From the NCBI RefSeq assembly GCF_030167925.1, contig NZ_JASKUT010000001.1, forward strand, positions 4,858,501 through 4,922,500: a DNA stretch of 64,000 nucleotides. Reading direction: 5' to 3'. Both the position numbers and the translations under genes were made by a program. Below, one piece after another: positions 16,753 through 26,003 of the stretch (the stretch's first letter is position 1; every line of letters begins with the position of its first letter). Source of the DNA: Paenibacillus silviterrae. Lineage in GTDB: Bacteria > Bacillota > Bacilli > Paenibacillales > NBRC-103111. The notes beneath the pieces were generated by a model. It was not told where the DNA came from. It saw only the letters and a list, made by a program, of their open reading frames with translations, and did no database searches.

Positions 16753-18560
16753 TGATAAAGCTGACATTATCCCGCAGGATCTTTTTTTATTTCCTTATCG
16801 TAATCTTGATTTCCTTGGTGGCGACGGCGTTATTTACCTACTGGCAGTCCGTTAAGGAATTTGATCGATATATGTACAACCAGATGTCACAGACGGCGAA
16901 TAACGCGGTGCATCATACCAATCTATATTTAGAGGAATATGAACGAACGATTCTCTCCTTATTAAACAGTCAACAAGTCAAAAAATTTGTTTCTTTATCC
17001 CCAGACGACTATTATGAACACCATTTCTATGGATCAAGCCTAAGAGATAATACATTTAAGCAAGCGACGTTCCGGAACCCGGAGATCGCCTCGATTTATT
17101 TGTTGAGCAATTATGGACATTATCTCTATGTAAATGGAAACATTCAAGGCTTACAGCGGTATCATGAAAAATTCGATGCGAAGACGGCCTTCCGTCTTTT
17201 GGATCAGCACTCGGATGAAAGAGGCGGCTTCGAAGTACTGGACGTAAGCGCCGTTTCGCCTGAGGAGAGCAGCTTGCTGACCTTGTCGAGAAGGGTGCCT
17301 AAGCGAGATAACATCTATGAATTTAATGGAATCCTCGCCATCGAAATCCATAAGAATAAGTTGGAGCAGCTGTGGAAAGGGATCGATTTGGGGGAAAATG
17401 GGTATTTCTATGTTGTGAACGATCAGGGGAAAATTATTTACCATCCCGATTCACAGCAAATCGGCAGCCAAATGGAGGAAGCGCTAAAATCCAAGCTGCA
17501 GAACGGGAGCGAGGGGCATTTGATTCACTATGAAGAAGCAGGTGATGAAAGAGTCATGTTCGCTCTCCCCTCCCAATACGCCGATTGGAACTTGGTCGTT
17601 TCCATGTCGGTGAACGAATTAAGAAAGCCCATTAACAATATTCGCAGCAACACGATCGTGATGAGTGCGGTCACCCTTATCATAGCCTTATGGATTGCCA
17701 CTCGATTCGGACGTTCTCTGGTGGTGCCGATTCAGAGGTTAAAGAAAGGGATGCTGCAAACCGAGAAGGGAAACTGGATCCAGCTTCCCTTGTCCGGCCG
17801 CAATGACGAGATGGATGACCTTACCAAGAGCTATAATAAGATGGTAGGCAGGTTATCCGAGCTGGTGGATAAGGTGTATAAGGCCGAGCTGAAGGAACGG
17901 GGGACGCAGGTGGAGCGACAGCAGGCGGAACTGCATGCGCTGCAGCTCCAGGTCAATCCTCATTTTCTATATAATACATTAGAAACGATAGCCTGCTATG
18001 CAATGATTCAGGACTCAAAAGAAATTACGGGTATCGTTAAATATTTGGCGGATATGTTCCGCTATGCGGTTAAGACGGACTTGGAAGAGGTCACGATCGC
18101 GAATGAATTGAAGCATGTACTCAATTACTTGATGATCATAAATTATCGCACGGGAGGAGATTTTGAAATTGATGTCACCATACCTCCGGAGTATCTGCTG
18201 CGAAATATGGTGCGTCTCACCCTGCAGCCGCTTGTTGAGAATGCTTTCCAGCATGCGTTCCCCGACGGGCTGGAGAGTCATCATTACATCCGGATTGGCG
18301 GTTACATGAAGGATGACGAGTTCATTGTAACGGTCGAGGATAACGGTGTGGGGATGACCCGTCAAAGATGGATTGAGCTGACAGAGAAACTTAAGCGCAA
18401 CAAGCTCCCTGCTCTTGAACAAGGCCACAAGGGTGGAATCGGCGTCGTTAATGTCCATAAGCGCATTCAGCTGGTGTTTGGAGAGAGCTATGGGTTATCT
18501 ATTGAAAGCGAGCCCTCCGTTGGGACGAAAATGCTGCTCCGCATGCCGAGAACCACGTAA
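16752..18560 (+). CDS. YesM-type sensor histidine kinase
   Basis: 602 residues. One N-terminal membrane helix is followed by an extracellular Cache-like sensor region (about 40-290), a second membrane helix (about 297-315), HAMP, and a His_kinase/HATPase module. The phospho-His is His404 in QVNPHFLYNTLE, and the ATP-binding G boxes are VEDNGVGM and GHKGGIGVVNVHKR. It is translationally coupled to the response regulator. It would sense an extracellular sugar or binding-protein state and phosphorylate Asp55 of the partner. Confidence 0.93.
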   Translation: MIKLTLSRRIFFYFLIVILISLVATALFTYWQSVKEFDRYMYNQMSQTANNAVHHTNLYLEEYERTILSLLNSQQVKKFVSLSPDDYYEHHFYGSSLRDNTFKQATFRNPEIASIYLLSNYGHYLYVNGNIQGLQRYHEKFDAKTAFRLLDQHSDERGGFEVLDVSAVSPEESSLLTLSRRVPKRDNIYEFNGILAIEIHKNKLEQLWKGIDLGENGYFYVVNDQGKIIYHPDSQQIGSQMEEALKSKLQNGSEGHLIHYEEAGDERVMFALPSQYADWNLVVSMSVNELRKPINNIRSNTIVMSAVTLIIALWIATRFGRSLVVPIQRLKKGMLQTEKGNWIQLPLSGRNDEMDDLTKSYNKMVGRLSELVDKVYKAELKERGTQVERQQAELHALQLQVNPHFLYNTLETIACYAMIQDSKEITGIVKYLADMFRYAVKTDLEEVTIANELKHVLNYLMIINYRTGGDFEIDVTIPPEYLLRNMVRLTLQPLVENAFQHAFPDGLESHHYIRIGGYMKDDEFIVTVEDNGVGMTRQRWIELTEKLKRNKLPALEQGHKGGIGVVNVHKRIQLVFGESYGLSIESEPSVGTKMLLRMPRTT

Positions 18561-18577
18561 CAAAATAAATGATTGCT

Positions 18578-18622
18578 GGCAAATCATAAGCGGGCCATAG
18601 CCCCTTAGGATTTGCCTTTTTT
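18578..18622 (+). terminator. Terminator of the two-component operon
   Basis: GGCAAATC and GATTTGCC arms are followed by TTTTTT. Confidence 0.8.
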
Positions 18623-18644
18623 GACTTTCACAAGCCATTATCGT

Positions 18645-18705
18645 AAAAAAACACAGGTCACGACAAGGGAAGCCATAGCTGCCATTCGCTATGAGGGATA
18701 AACTA
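18645..18705 (+). promoter_or_regulatory. YesMN-locus element, copy C
   Basis: AAAAAAACACAGGTCACGAC is followed by GGATAAACTAG 46 bp after the CACA. Weaker than copies A and B, but with the same A-run, CACA and distance to a GATAA block. Confidence 0.45.
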
Positions 18706-18734
18706 GTCTTACTATGAATAGGAGAGTGAAACCG

Positions 18735-19499
18735 ATGAATATTGCTGTGCAGTTATTTACATTGAAGAAGTTCGTCCAAACTCCGGAGGATATTGCCGCA
18801 TCCCTGAAACGAGTAAAGGAGATCGGTTATAACGCCGTTCAGGTATCCGCAGTCGGGCCGATTGATGATCAAGCTTTGAAGGGGATTGCTGATCAAAACG
18901 GGCTTACCATTTGCGCGACGCATATTCCCTACACACAGTTAACCGAAAACTTGGAGGCGGTTATTGAGAAGCATCGAGTATGGGACTGCTCCTATGTCGG
19001 CCTTGGTTCCATTCCTCCGCAATATCGGGATAGCCTGGAAGGCTACCTCACGTTTGCCCAACAAGCTAATGAAATAGGGAAAAGACTTGCCGATGCCGGT
19101 CTGAGCTTCATTTATCATAATCACAATTTTGAATTTACCAAGCTTAACGGTCGATTGGGGATGGATATTTTATTAGAAGAAACAGATCCGAGGTTCGTAG
19201 GCTTTGAACTGGACATGTACTGGGTGCAAGCGGGGGGCGCGGACCCGGCGGAATGGATTCGCAAGGTGAAGGGCCGGATGAAGGTGGCTCACTTTAAGGA
19301 CATGATGATCTATCCTGAGCGGGAACAACGCTTCGCAGAGGTGGGCGAAGGCAATATGAATTATGCAGCTATTGTAGAGGCTTGCCGAAGCACCGGCGTG
19401 GAGTGGGCTGCCGTTGAACAAGATAATTGCTACGATAAGGATCCATTCGAGTGTTTGGCGACAAGCTATCGAAACTTGAGACAGCTGGGTCTTTCCTAA
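18735..19499 (+). CDS. Sugar phosphate isomerase/epimerase-type TIM-barrel protein
   Basis: A 254-residue AP-endonuclease-2/xylose-isomerase-like TIM barrel. Metal-ligand-type residues are visible in FIYHNHNFEF, FELDMYWVQAGG, VAHFKDM and VEQDNCYDKDPF. Such enzymes isomerise or epimerise sugars, inositols or hexulosonates. The ATG at 18735 follows AGGAGAG; the ATG at 18714 lies before that site. The next gene starts 22 bp downstream and encodes a Gfo/Idh/MocA dehydrogenase, a very common pairing. The substrate is not readable. Confidence 0.88.
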   Translation: MNIAVQLFTLKKFVQTPEDIAASLKRVKEIGYNAVQVSAVGPIDDQALKGIADQNGLTICATHIPYTQLTENLEAVIEKHRVWDCSYVGLGSIPPQYRDSLEGYLTFAQQANEIGKRLADAGLSFIYHNHNFEFTKLNGRLGMDILLEETDPRFVGFELDMYWVQAGGADPAEWIRKVKGRMKVAHFKDMMIYPEREQRFAEVGEGNMNYAAIVEACRSTGVEWAAVEQDNCYDKDPFECLATSYRNLRQLGLS

Positions 19500-19521
19500 A
19501 TACCAACAAAGGAGCTTACGT

Positions 19522-20679
19522 ATGGACAAGGTACGTTATGGCATCATCGGGTTAGGCAACATGGGAAGCAAGCATGCCAAATGGCTAGTCAGGGAGATTC
19601 CCGGCGCTGAGCTCACCGCCGTATGCGATGTGAGGTCCGAACGTTTGGAATGGGCAAAAGCGAATCTCCCGAACGAGGTTCAGCTATTCGCTGATGAAGA
19701 AAGCTTCTTTGCTTTCCGGGGGATGGATGCCGTGATCATTGCGACACCGCATTATGATCATCCCGTTCAATCCATCAAGGCATTCGAGGCGGGCTATCAT
19801 GTATTGGTCGAAAAGCCGGCAGGTGTGTACACCAAGGCCGTTCGTCAAATGAATGAAGCAGCAAAGCAATCAGGCAAATTGTTCGGAATTATGTACAATC
19901 AACGAACCAATCCACTCTATCAGAAGCTGAAGGATTTGGTGGATTCCGGCGAGCTCGGCGAAATTCGCCGTACGAACTGGATTATTACAAGCTGGTATCG
20001 TTCTCAAAGCTATTACGATTCAGGCGGCTGGCGCGCGACCTGGGCAGGCGAAGGCGGCGGTGTGCTGCTGAATCAGGATCCCCATCAGCTGGACCTGTGG
20101 CAGTGGACGACCGGGTTAATGCCTAAACGCGTCCGCGCCTTTTGCCATTTTGGCAAGTATCGGAATATTGAGGTCGAAGACGATGTAACGGCTTACGTAG
20201 AATATGAGAATGGCGCTACAGGGCTTTTCGTTACCACTGTAGGCGAAGCGCCGGGCACGAATCGATTCGAGATCACCGGGGATAACGGTAAAGTGGTGAT
20301 TGAGGATAATAAGCTCTCCTTCTGGCGTCTGCGGGTACCGGAGCCGCAGTTTAACAGCCAATGGAAGGGAGGCTTCGGCAGGCCGGAGGATTGGAGGTTT
20401 GACATTCCCGTACAGGCAGGCGGAGAACAGCATCAAGGCATTCTCAAGAACTTTACAAATGCTTTACTCAAGGGTGAAAGTTTATTGGCCCCTGGAGAAG
20501 AAGGTATTAAAGGTCTTACAATCTCAAATGCAATGCACCTGTCTACCTGGTTGGACGATTGGGTGGAGCTGCCGCTGGATGAAGACTTATATTATGAGAA
20601 GCTGCAGGAGAAGATTTCCAGCTCTGTCTTTACAAAGAAAACCAGCGACATTGTACTGGATGTATCGGGAACACATTAA
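19522..20679 (+). CDS. Gfo/Idh/MocA-family NAD(P)-dependent oxidoreductase
   Basis: 385 residues. The N-terminal Rossmann fold has IIGLGNMGSKHAKW, then VDACDVR-like and ATPHYDHPVQ strands and the family signature VEKPAGVYTK (Lys near residue 97). The C-terminal alpha/beta domain contains GGGVLLNQDPHQLDLWQW with the catalytic-type Asp and His. AAAGGAG precedes the ATG. It is co-transcribed with the TIM-barrel gene, and the two probably work in sequence on a sugar derived from the imported oligosaccharide. Confidence 0.93.
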   Translation: MDKVRYGIIGLGNMGSKHAKWLVREIPGAELTAVCDVRSERLEWAKANLPNEVQLFADEESFFAFRGMDAVIIATPHYDHPVQSIKAFEAGYHVLVEKPAGVYTKAVRQMNEAAKQSGKLFGIMYNQRTNPLYQKLKDLVDSGELGEIRRTNWIITSWYRSQSYYDSGGWRATWAGEGGGVLLNQDPHQLDLWQWTTGLMPKRVRAFCHFGKYRNIEVEDDVTAYVEYENGATGLFVTTVGEAPGTNRFEITGDNGKVVIEDNKLSFWRLRVPEPQFNSQWKGGFGRPEDWRFDIPVQAGGEQHQGILKNFTNALLKGESLLAPGEEGIKGLTISNAMHLSTWLDDWVELPLDEDLYYEKLQEKISSSVFTKKTSDIVLDVSGTH

Positions 20680-20754
20680 GGTGTGATAGCCCGATGTGTC
20701 ATAAAGGTAAGCGGGCTCGTGTTATAAACTAATCCCGGCAGGCACAGTCATGTG

Positions 20755-20797
20755 AATAGGAGCTGTTGCTGAGTGCACCTCAAGACAGCTCCTATTA
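20755..20797. terminator. Bidirectional terminator
   Basis: AATAGGAGCTGT and ACAGCTCCTATT arms lie between convergent genes (dehydrogenase on plus, PL14-type lyase on minus). Confidence 0.75.
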
Positions 20798-20827
20798 TAT
20801 TAATCTTGCTTCAGACCTTGGCTTGGA

Positions 20828-21604
20828 TCAATACCACGTGAAATCGTCAAAATAGACGTATCCGTCCGCTGTCATAGCCCAGGTGGAATCACTGCCTCCA
20901 GGGAAGTTCGCAATATGGAGGGTGTCGATCACGGAGCTGTCATTCCGGAATCGAATGTTGTTTTTTTCGAATTTCAACACGCCGTCAATGTAAATTTTAA
21001 GCACGCCGTCTTTATTATTACCGGTATTCAGCTTGACGTAATACTTCACAGTGTACCATTGTCCTGCTGTTAATGTGTCGACGGTGGCCCCAAAGGTATC
21101 ACCGCAATCGCTTGGTTGATCCATATGATACACGTAAGGGATCAGTCTGCCATTTTCCCTCCACATCATTCGGACACTGAAGCCGTCTCCAGCCCATGCC
21201 GGGTCGCAGCCGGCATAGCCTGCACCCCCGCTTATTCCGGGGATTTTGCCGCCTTTGCTCCAGGGGAAGGCATTGGCAAATTTGATTTTGTACTCGATGG
21301 AGTAGTCCGTTTTCCCAGTGATGGCAGACTTAATAATCCCTCCGGCGTTCGCACTGCCAACCTGCCCCTTAGGCAGAAAGAAGCGAAGCTGGCCGGCGTC
21401 GTTGATTTTAATTCGATCACCCCCCTGGAGCGTTTTGGCGTTCCCGAAATCTGTGTCCACTTGTGTCTTTCCATAGGTAATCCATGGTGACCACTGGTTG
21501 AAGTCGACGGTCCTATTGCCATAAACGGCTGCTTGAACAGGCAAGCTGCCGACAACGGACAACAGGACGACCAAGCACAGCAACATTCGTCGATACAAAT
21601 GCAT
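20828..21604 (-). CDS. Secreted PL14-type polysaccharide lyase (alginate/glucuronan lyase-like)
   Basis: A 258-residue exported protein; the signal peptide ends near VQA (residue 25). The mature part is a compact beta-jelly-roll with the block YSIEYKIKFANAFPWSKGGK followed by IPGISGG. This block is characteristic of PL14 lyases such as the chlorovirus vAL-1 group, which cleave glucuronan or alginate. The ATG at 21604 follows AGGAGGA; the longer frame to 21766 is rejected. It is convergent with the dehydrogenase gene and divergent from the membrane AraC regulator, with a cre-like site in its leader. The product would be unsaturated oligouronides, the substrates of GH88/GH105. Confidence 0.75.
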   Translation of the reverse strand: MHLYRRMLLCLVVLLSVVGSLPVQAAVYGNRTVDFNQWSPWITYGKTQVDTDFGNAKTLQGGDRIKINDAGQLRFFLPKGQVGSANAGGIIKSAITGKTDYSIEYKIKFANAFPWSKGGKIPGISGGAGYAGCDPAWAGDGFSVRMMWRENGRLIPYVYHMDQPSDCGDTFGATVDTLTAGQWYTVKYYVKLNTGNNKDGVLKIYIDGVLKFEKNNIRFRNDSSVIDTLHIANFPGGSDSTWAMTADGYVYFDDFTWY

Positions 21605-21623
21605 TACGATTCCTCCTTTGGAT

Positions 21624-21637
21624 TGAGAGCGTTTTCC
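21624..21637 (-). promoter_or_regulatory. cre-like site in the PL14 leader
   Basis: TGAGAGCGTTTTCC matches 12 of 14 positions of the cre consensus TGWAANCGNTNWCA. Its place just upstream of the ribosome site fits CcpA roadblock repression. Confidence 0.5.
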
Positions 21638-21771
21638 TAGCATTCCTAATGTACTTCTTTTTTTCCTTGTCCCAGAATGCGCATTATGATGAATGGGCAA
21701 GCAAAATAGTGAAAACACCATTATGAACTTGCGGGATTTAACAAAATATGGTACGAAGTGGAGCATGGATG

Positions 21772-21785
21772 TGGAAGCGCTTTAG
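21772..21785 (+). promoter_or_regulatory. cre-like site before the membrane AraC regulator
   Basis: TGGAAGCGCTTTAG has a perfect AAGCGCTT core but three mismatches to the cre consensus at its ends. It lies 43 bp before the regulator start. Confidence 0.35.
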
Positions 21786-21827
21786 GCAATGCTGAACATA
21801 GCTGCAACCCCGGGGGGAGAGTTATTC

Positions 21828-24140
21828 ATGTTCGTTAAGGCAATCAAAAAGAAAACCATCATGAAGGGCTGGCTGCTCTCCTATGTAACGATTCTTTTGA
21901 TCCCGATTGTTGTAGGAGCACTTATTTATCTAGAAGCAACCCATGTGTTGGGTAATGAAATCAATCGCTCGAATCAATTTCTACTGACCGAAATTCAAAG
22001 CGGCATAGACAGTCGTTTAGCCGAGCTGGATAAGTTCAGTGTAGATTTGGCGATTAACAAGAAGCTAGAGGCGTTGGCCGGCGCAAAGCAGCCGTTTACG
22101 GATAACGAGAGATACACGATGTTTGAACTCATGAGAGATTTGCAGGCAACGAAATTCGGCAATGATTTTATTGATTACGTCTTCGTGCATTTTAACAGCA
22201 GCGGTATGATCGTATCCGATACGAATGCCCAGCAGAGCCATCATTATTTTGACCTGCTGAAGCCGGACAACAATTTGGACTGGAACGAGTTGGTAAATGA
22301 GAGATACATGAATACGCACTTTGCCTTAGAGCAGAAGCTCGATAATCGCGGTAAATCGGTCATGTATGCCAAAACACTGCTGCCAAATTATCCGGACCGG
22401 CCTGGGGTTAGCGTTATGTATATGTTTAGTGCTTCGAAGCTGCTAAGCACGGCGAGTCATATCCCTCTAATGAACGACGGACAAATTTTGATTCTGAACG
22501 GGAAGCGTGAGGTCATTGCAGGTACAAGCGCAATTGTACCGAATTATTCTGCGTGGCTTCCTCATTTTGCAGGCTCGAGCGGGGTCATCCAAGCTTGGGA
22601 CGGGGGGCGCGAGCTGGCGGTCTCCTATGTCACCTCCCCCCGTTCAGGCTGGCAATATATTTTCATTACTCCCCAGGAGGTATTCAATCAGAAGTTAATT
22701 TACATCAAGCAAATCATGTATGTGTGTGTGGCTCTTTGTTTTCTGTTAGGCGGCGTGGCCGCTTACTTCTTCTTGCGGAGAAATTACAGTCCGGTCAAGC
22801 TGCTGATGAATAAGTTTCATGATTCTAAATCAGCGGCGGAGAATATCTCCTATAATGAATATCACTTTATCCAGAAGGCGTTAGACAGCTTAATTGAGGA
22901 GAAGGATCATTTTCAACATAAGCTCAAGGAGCAGAATCCTGCTTTACGCAACCACGCCTTGGCTCAGCTGCTCAAAGGGAGGATGAAGCGAACGCTTCCA
23001 CTCAATGATATTCTCGCTGCCTACGATGTGTCCTTCCCGCATGAGCGCTTTGGCGTTCTCCTGCTATACATTGATGACTATGGCAAATTGGAAACACCGA
23101 CCGACGATGAGTCTCATTATGACAGGGTGAAGCTGTTGCATTTTATGATCGTCAATGTCATGGAGGAGTTGGCGAGAAAGACCCATGTTGCTTATATGGT
23201 CGAGATAGACGACTATTTATGCTGTATTCTCAACGGACGCAACAGTACGTCCTTGCTTGAGGAGTGGGGCGCGATTGCCAAGCAGTGTCAGGAATTCCTG
23301 TTAACCCACGTCCATGCCGTCGTGACGGTCTCGATCAGCTCGGTTCATCATACCTTGTTTGAATTGCAGGAAGCGTACGAGGAAGCCATGGAGGCAATGG
23401 AATACAAATTCCTGATGAGCGGCGGGGAGGTCATCGTTTACGATGAAGTGGTTCGGGAGACCTCCGAGGACGGCAAACCGGCATACTATTATCCGATCGT
23501 TGCGGAGCAGCAGCTCATTAATTTTATCAAGACGGGCGATGCGGAGAAGGCACTGTTCGTAACGAAGGATATTATTACAAGCAATACAACCAAAGGTCAA
23601 GTTTCCATACCTCTCATCCGGTGTATCGTCGTCGAATTCGCAAGTACCTTTATGAAAGCCATGATAGAGCTGCCGGGCCGAAGCGAGCAGGACAGCCTTT
23701 CCTTTGAGAAGGTGCACAACCAGCTGCTGCAATGTCGAAGCATCAAGGATCTCGAAGTGGAGCTTGCCAAGATCATCAAGCTGCTGTGCCGTACGGGTAA
23801 GCAAACCAACGTGAATCAGGAATTGATGGCGAAGGTCCAAACATATGTTGACGAGCACTACGATGAGCCTAGCTTGAACGTATCGGTGATCGGAGATGTG
23901 TTTGAGATGACGCCTCCTTATCTGGCACGGCTGTTTAAGAATCATCACGGGGAATCGCTATTGGAGTATCTTCACAAGGTACGGATCCGTCATGCCAAAC
24001 GCCTATTACGGGAAACCTCCTCCAGTGTTTTGGAGATTGGAACGCAGGTAGGCTTTAATGAAATTTCTACATTCAATCGGATCTTTAAAAAATTCGAAGG
24101 AATTACTCCAGGAAAATATAGAGAATTATCAAAGAACTGA
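21828..24140 (+). CDS. Membrane-anchored AraC-family transcriptional regulator
   Basis: About 770 residues. One membrane helix near residues 14-35, an extracellular sensor region to about 290, a second helix (ICVALCFLLGGVAAYFFL region), a cytoplasmic linker domain and a C-terminal AraC-type double HTH (last 100 residues, with PPYLARLFKNHHGE and VGFNEISTFNRIFKKFEG). The ATG at 21828 has GGGGGGAGAG upstream; the longer frame adds no family sequence. Such one-component sensors are usually encoded beside the ABC importer they control, here the next operon. The three ATTTTAC sites at 24179-24230 are the likely target. Confidence 0.88.
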   Translation: MFVKAIKKKTIMKGWLLSYVTILLIPIVVGALIYLEATHVLGNEINRSNQFLLTEIQSGIDSRLAELDKFSVDLAINKKLEALAGAKQPFTDNERYTMFELMRDLQATKFGNDFIDYVFVHFNSSGMIVSDTNAQQSHHYFDLLKPDNNLDWNELVNERYMNTHFALEQKLDNRGKSVMYAKTLLPNYPDRPGVSVMYMFSASKLLSTASHIPLMNDGQILILNGKREVIAGTSAIVPNYSAWLPHFAGSSGVIQAWDGGRELAVSYVTSPRSGWQYIFITPQEVFNQKLIYIKQIMYVCVALCFLLGGVAAYFFLRRNYSPVKLLMNKFHDSKSAAENISYNEYHFIQKALDSLIEEKDHFQHKLKEQNPALRNHALAQLLKGRMKRTLPLNDILAAYDVSFPHERFGVLLLYIDDYGKLETPTDDESHYDRVKLLHFMIVNVMEELARKTHVAYMVEIDDYLCCILNGRNSTSLLEEWGAIAKQCQEFLLTHVHAVVTVSISSVHHTLFELQEAYEEAMEAMEYKFLMSGGEVIVYDEVVRETSEDGKPAYYYPIVAEQQLINFIKTGDAEKALFVTKDIITSNTTKGQVSIPLIRCIVVEFASTFMKAMIELPGRSEQDSLSFEKVHNQLLQCRSIKDLEVELAKIIKLLCRTGKQTNVNQELMAKVQTYVDEHYDEPSLNVSVIGDVFEMTPPYLARLFKNHHGESLLEYLHKVRIRHAKRLLRETSSSVLEIGTQVGFNEISTFNRIFKKFEGITPGKYRELSKN

Positions 24141-24167
24141 GTAGAGAGAACTCAGTTTTCTTTTTTG
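24135..24167 (+). terminator. Terminator of the AraC regulator gene
   Basis: AACTGAG and CTCAGTT arms, with the stop codon inside the stem, are followed by a long T-rich tract. Confidence 0.8.
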
Positions 24168-24178
24168 CCAAGCCATTT

Positions 24179-24230
24179 AGATTTTACTGATGCTGTTTTC
24201 AGTATTTTACTATGCGATTTAAGATTTTAC
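24179..24230 (+). promoter_or_regulatory. Three direct ATTTTAC repeats (candidate AraC operator)
   Basis: ATTTTAC occurs at 24181-24187, 24204-24210 and 24224-24230. Each copy is preceded by AG or AGT, and the spacing is 23 and 20 bp, about two helical turns. Direct repeats at such spacing upstream of a promoter are typical of AraC-type activator sites. The next operon starts 82 bp downstream. Confidence 0.5.
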
Positions 24231-24311
24231 CTCTATGGACTCCGGTTTCATTCGGCTATGATCAAGGCAAGCACTTGAGGGAGTGTAAGCCTAATACAAG
24301 GGGGATTCGAC

Positions 24312-25940
24312 ATGAACAAACGAAGCAGAAGATTGCTTCAAAGTATGACCGCAGTTTCGCTGATCTCTACATTGACCATCGCATGCAGCAATCAAGCAGG
24401 TCCGGCAGAGAGCAAGGCTGCTACAAATGAAAAGCCCGCTGCCGTAACTTATCCGCTGAATACGAAACAAACGCTTACTTATTGGGGATTAATGGGCAAC
24501 TCCAATATGTCTAATTTCTACGCAAGCTTGGGAGAGTCGCCTTTTGGTAAAGAGCTGGCGAAAAGAACCGGAGTTCAGGTGAACTTCACGCATCCGCCGC
24601 AAGGACAGGACCGGGAGCAATTTAACCTCATGGTGGCCTCTAATGAGCTTCCCGATCTGATCGAAACGAATTGGTTTAATAACGGTGTTTACCCAGGCGG
24701 CTCCCAGAAAGCATTAAATGATAAAGTCATCCTTCCGCTGAACGATATCATTAAGAAGCATGCACCCAATTTAAACAAATTGCTCACGGAGGACAAGGAC
24801 TTAGCCAAAATGCTTCAAACCGATGACGGCAAATACTTCGTGTTTCCTATGATTCGAAACAGCTTTAGTCAGGTGTACAGGGGGCCCATGATTCGGAAGG
24901 ACTGGTTGGACGAGCTTGGCTTGCAGGTCCCGACGACCATTCAGGAATGGGAAACCGTGCTGAAGGCCTTTAAGGAGAAAAAGGGGGCGACCGCGCCGCT
25001 TAGCATTGTTTACTCCAATACAGGCGGCATGGATATCAATGATGCTTTTATCGGAGCGTATAAGACTTCAGGCGGCTTTTATGTGGGCGATGACGGCAAA
25101 GTAAAATACGGGCCGGCTGATAAGCAGTATAAGGATGCCATAACGCTATTCAGAAAGTGGTATACGGAAGGATTGCTCGATAAGGATTTTGCTGTAACGG
25201 ACGTAAAAGCAAATAATAACAAAATATTGAGTGCCCAGTCCGGTTCTACGGTGTATCTCTTGAGCGGGGGAATTCAGTCTTACACGGACGCTATGAAGCC
25301 GAAGGATCCGAAATTTAACATGGTAGGTACGCCTTACCCGACCTTGAACAAAGGTGAAACGCCCTTTATCGGCCAATATGACTTCAAGGTGGAGCCAAGC
25401 CGGGGGGTAGCCATTTCCGCTAATATGAAGAATCCGGAGATTGCCGCACAATGGCTGGATTATGCTTATAGCAAAGAAGGGAACGAGCTGTTCAACTTCG
25501 GCATCCCGAATGAAAGCTATGCTTCGAACAATGGCACAATCAGCTTCACGGATAAGGTGAATAAGGACCCGAAATATACGACCGTGCAAATGCTGTCACA
25601 GTATACAAGACAGAACGGGCCGTTTATGATCGACGAGCGGTACAGCAAGCTGATCTTGAAGTATCCTTCCCAGGAGGAAGCGGTGAAGCTCTGGTCCGCT
25701 ACGGATGCGAAGAAGCACACCCTGCCGCCTTTCATTACGCCAACGGATAGCGAAAGCAAGGAGCTGGCCAAGCTTACGACAGCGATCAAGAGCTATAAAG
25801 AGGAAATGCAGCTGAAGTTTATCATGGGCAAGGAGCCTATGGAAAACTACGATAAGTTTGTAGCGCAGTTAAATCAGTTGGGATTGCCTAAAGTGATTGA
25901 AATTTATCAAGCGGCTCTCGATCGTTATAACAAACGTTAA
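24312..25940 (+). CDS. Extracellular sugar-binding lipoprotein
   Basis: A 542-residue lipoprotein with lipobox LTIAC (Cys25). The mature part is an extracellular solute-binding protein of the LplA/YtcQ type, with a C-terminal helix-rich lobe. A purine-rich GGGGGA site precedes the ATG. It is the first gene of an operon with two permeases and the giant surface beta-helix protein. The co-transcribed exoenzyme implies that the ligand is a fragment released by that enzyme. Confidence 0.9.
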   Translation: MNKRSRRLLQSMTAVSLISTLTIACSNQAGPAESKAATNEKPAAVTYPLNTKQTLTYWGLMGNSNMSNFYASLGESPFGKELAKRTGVQVNFTHPPQGQDREQFNLMVASNELPDLIETNWFNNGVYPGGSQKALNDKVILPLNDIIKKHAPNLNKLLTEDKDLAKMLQTDDGKYFVFPMIRNSFSQVYRGPMIRKDWLDELGLQVPTTIQEWETVLKAFKEKKGATAPLSIVYSNTGGMDINDAFIGAYKTSGGFYVGDDGKVKYGPADKQYKDAITLFRKWYTEGLLDKDFAVTDVKANNNKILSAQSGSTVYLLSGGIQSYTDAMKPKDPKFNMVGTPYPTLNKGETPFIGQYDFKVEPSRGVAISANMKNPEIAAQWLDYAYSKEGNELFNFGIPNESYASNNGTISFTDKVNKDPKYTTVQMLSQYTRQNGPFMIDERYSKLILKYPSQEEAVKLWSATDAKKHTLPPFITPTDSESKELAKLTTAIKSYKEEMQLKFIMGKEPMENYDKFVAQLNQLGLPKVIEIYQAALDRYNKR

Positions 25941-26003
25941 TTATGAGAAATGGCATGGGGGTATTCCGCGGGGAATGCCCCCGGTGCGAAAGGGGAGACA
26001 ATC

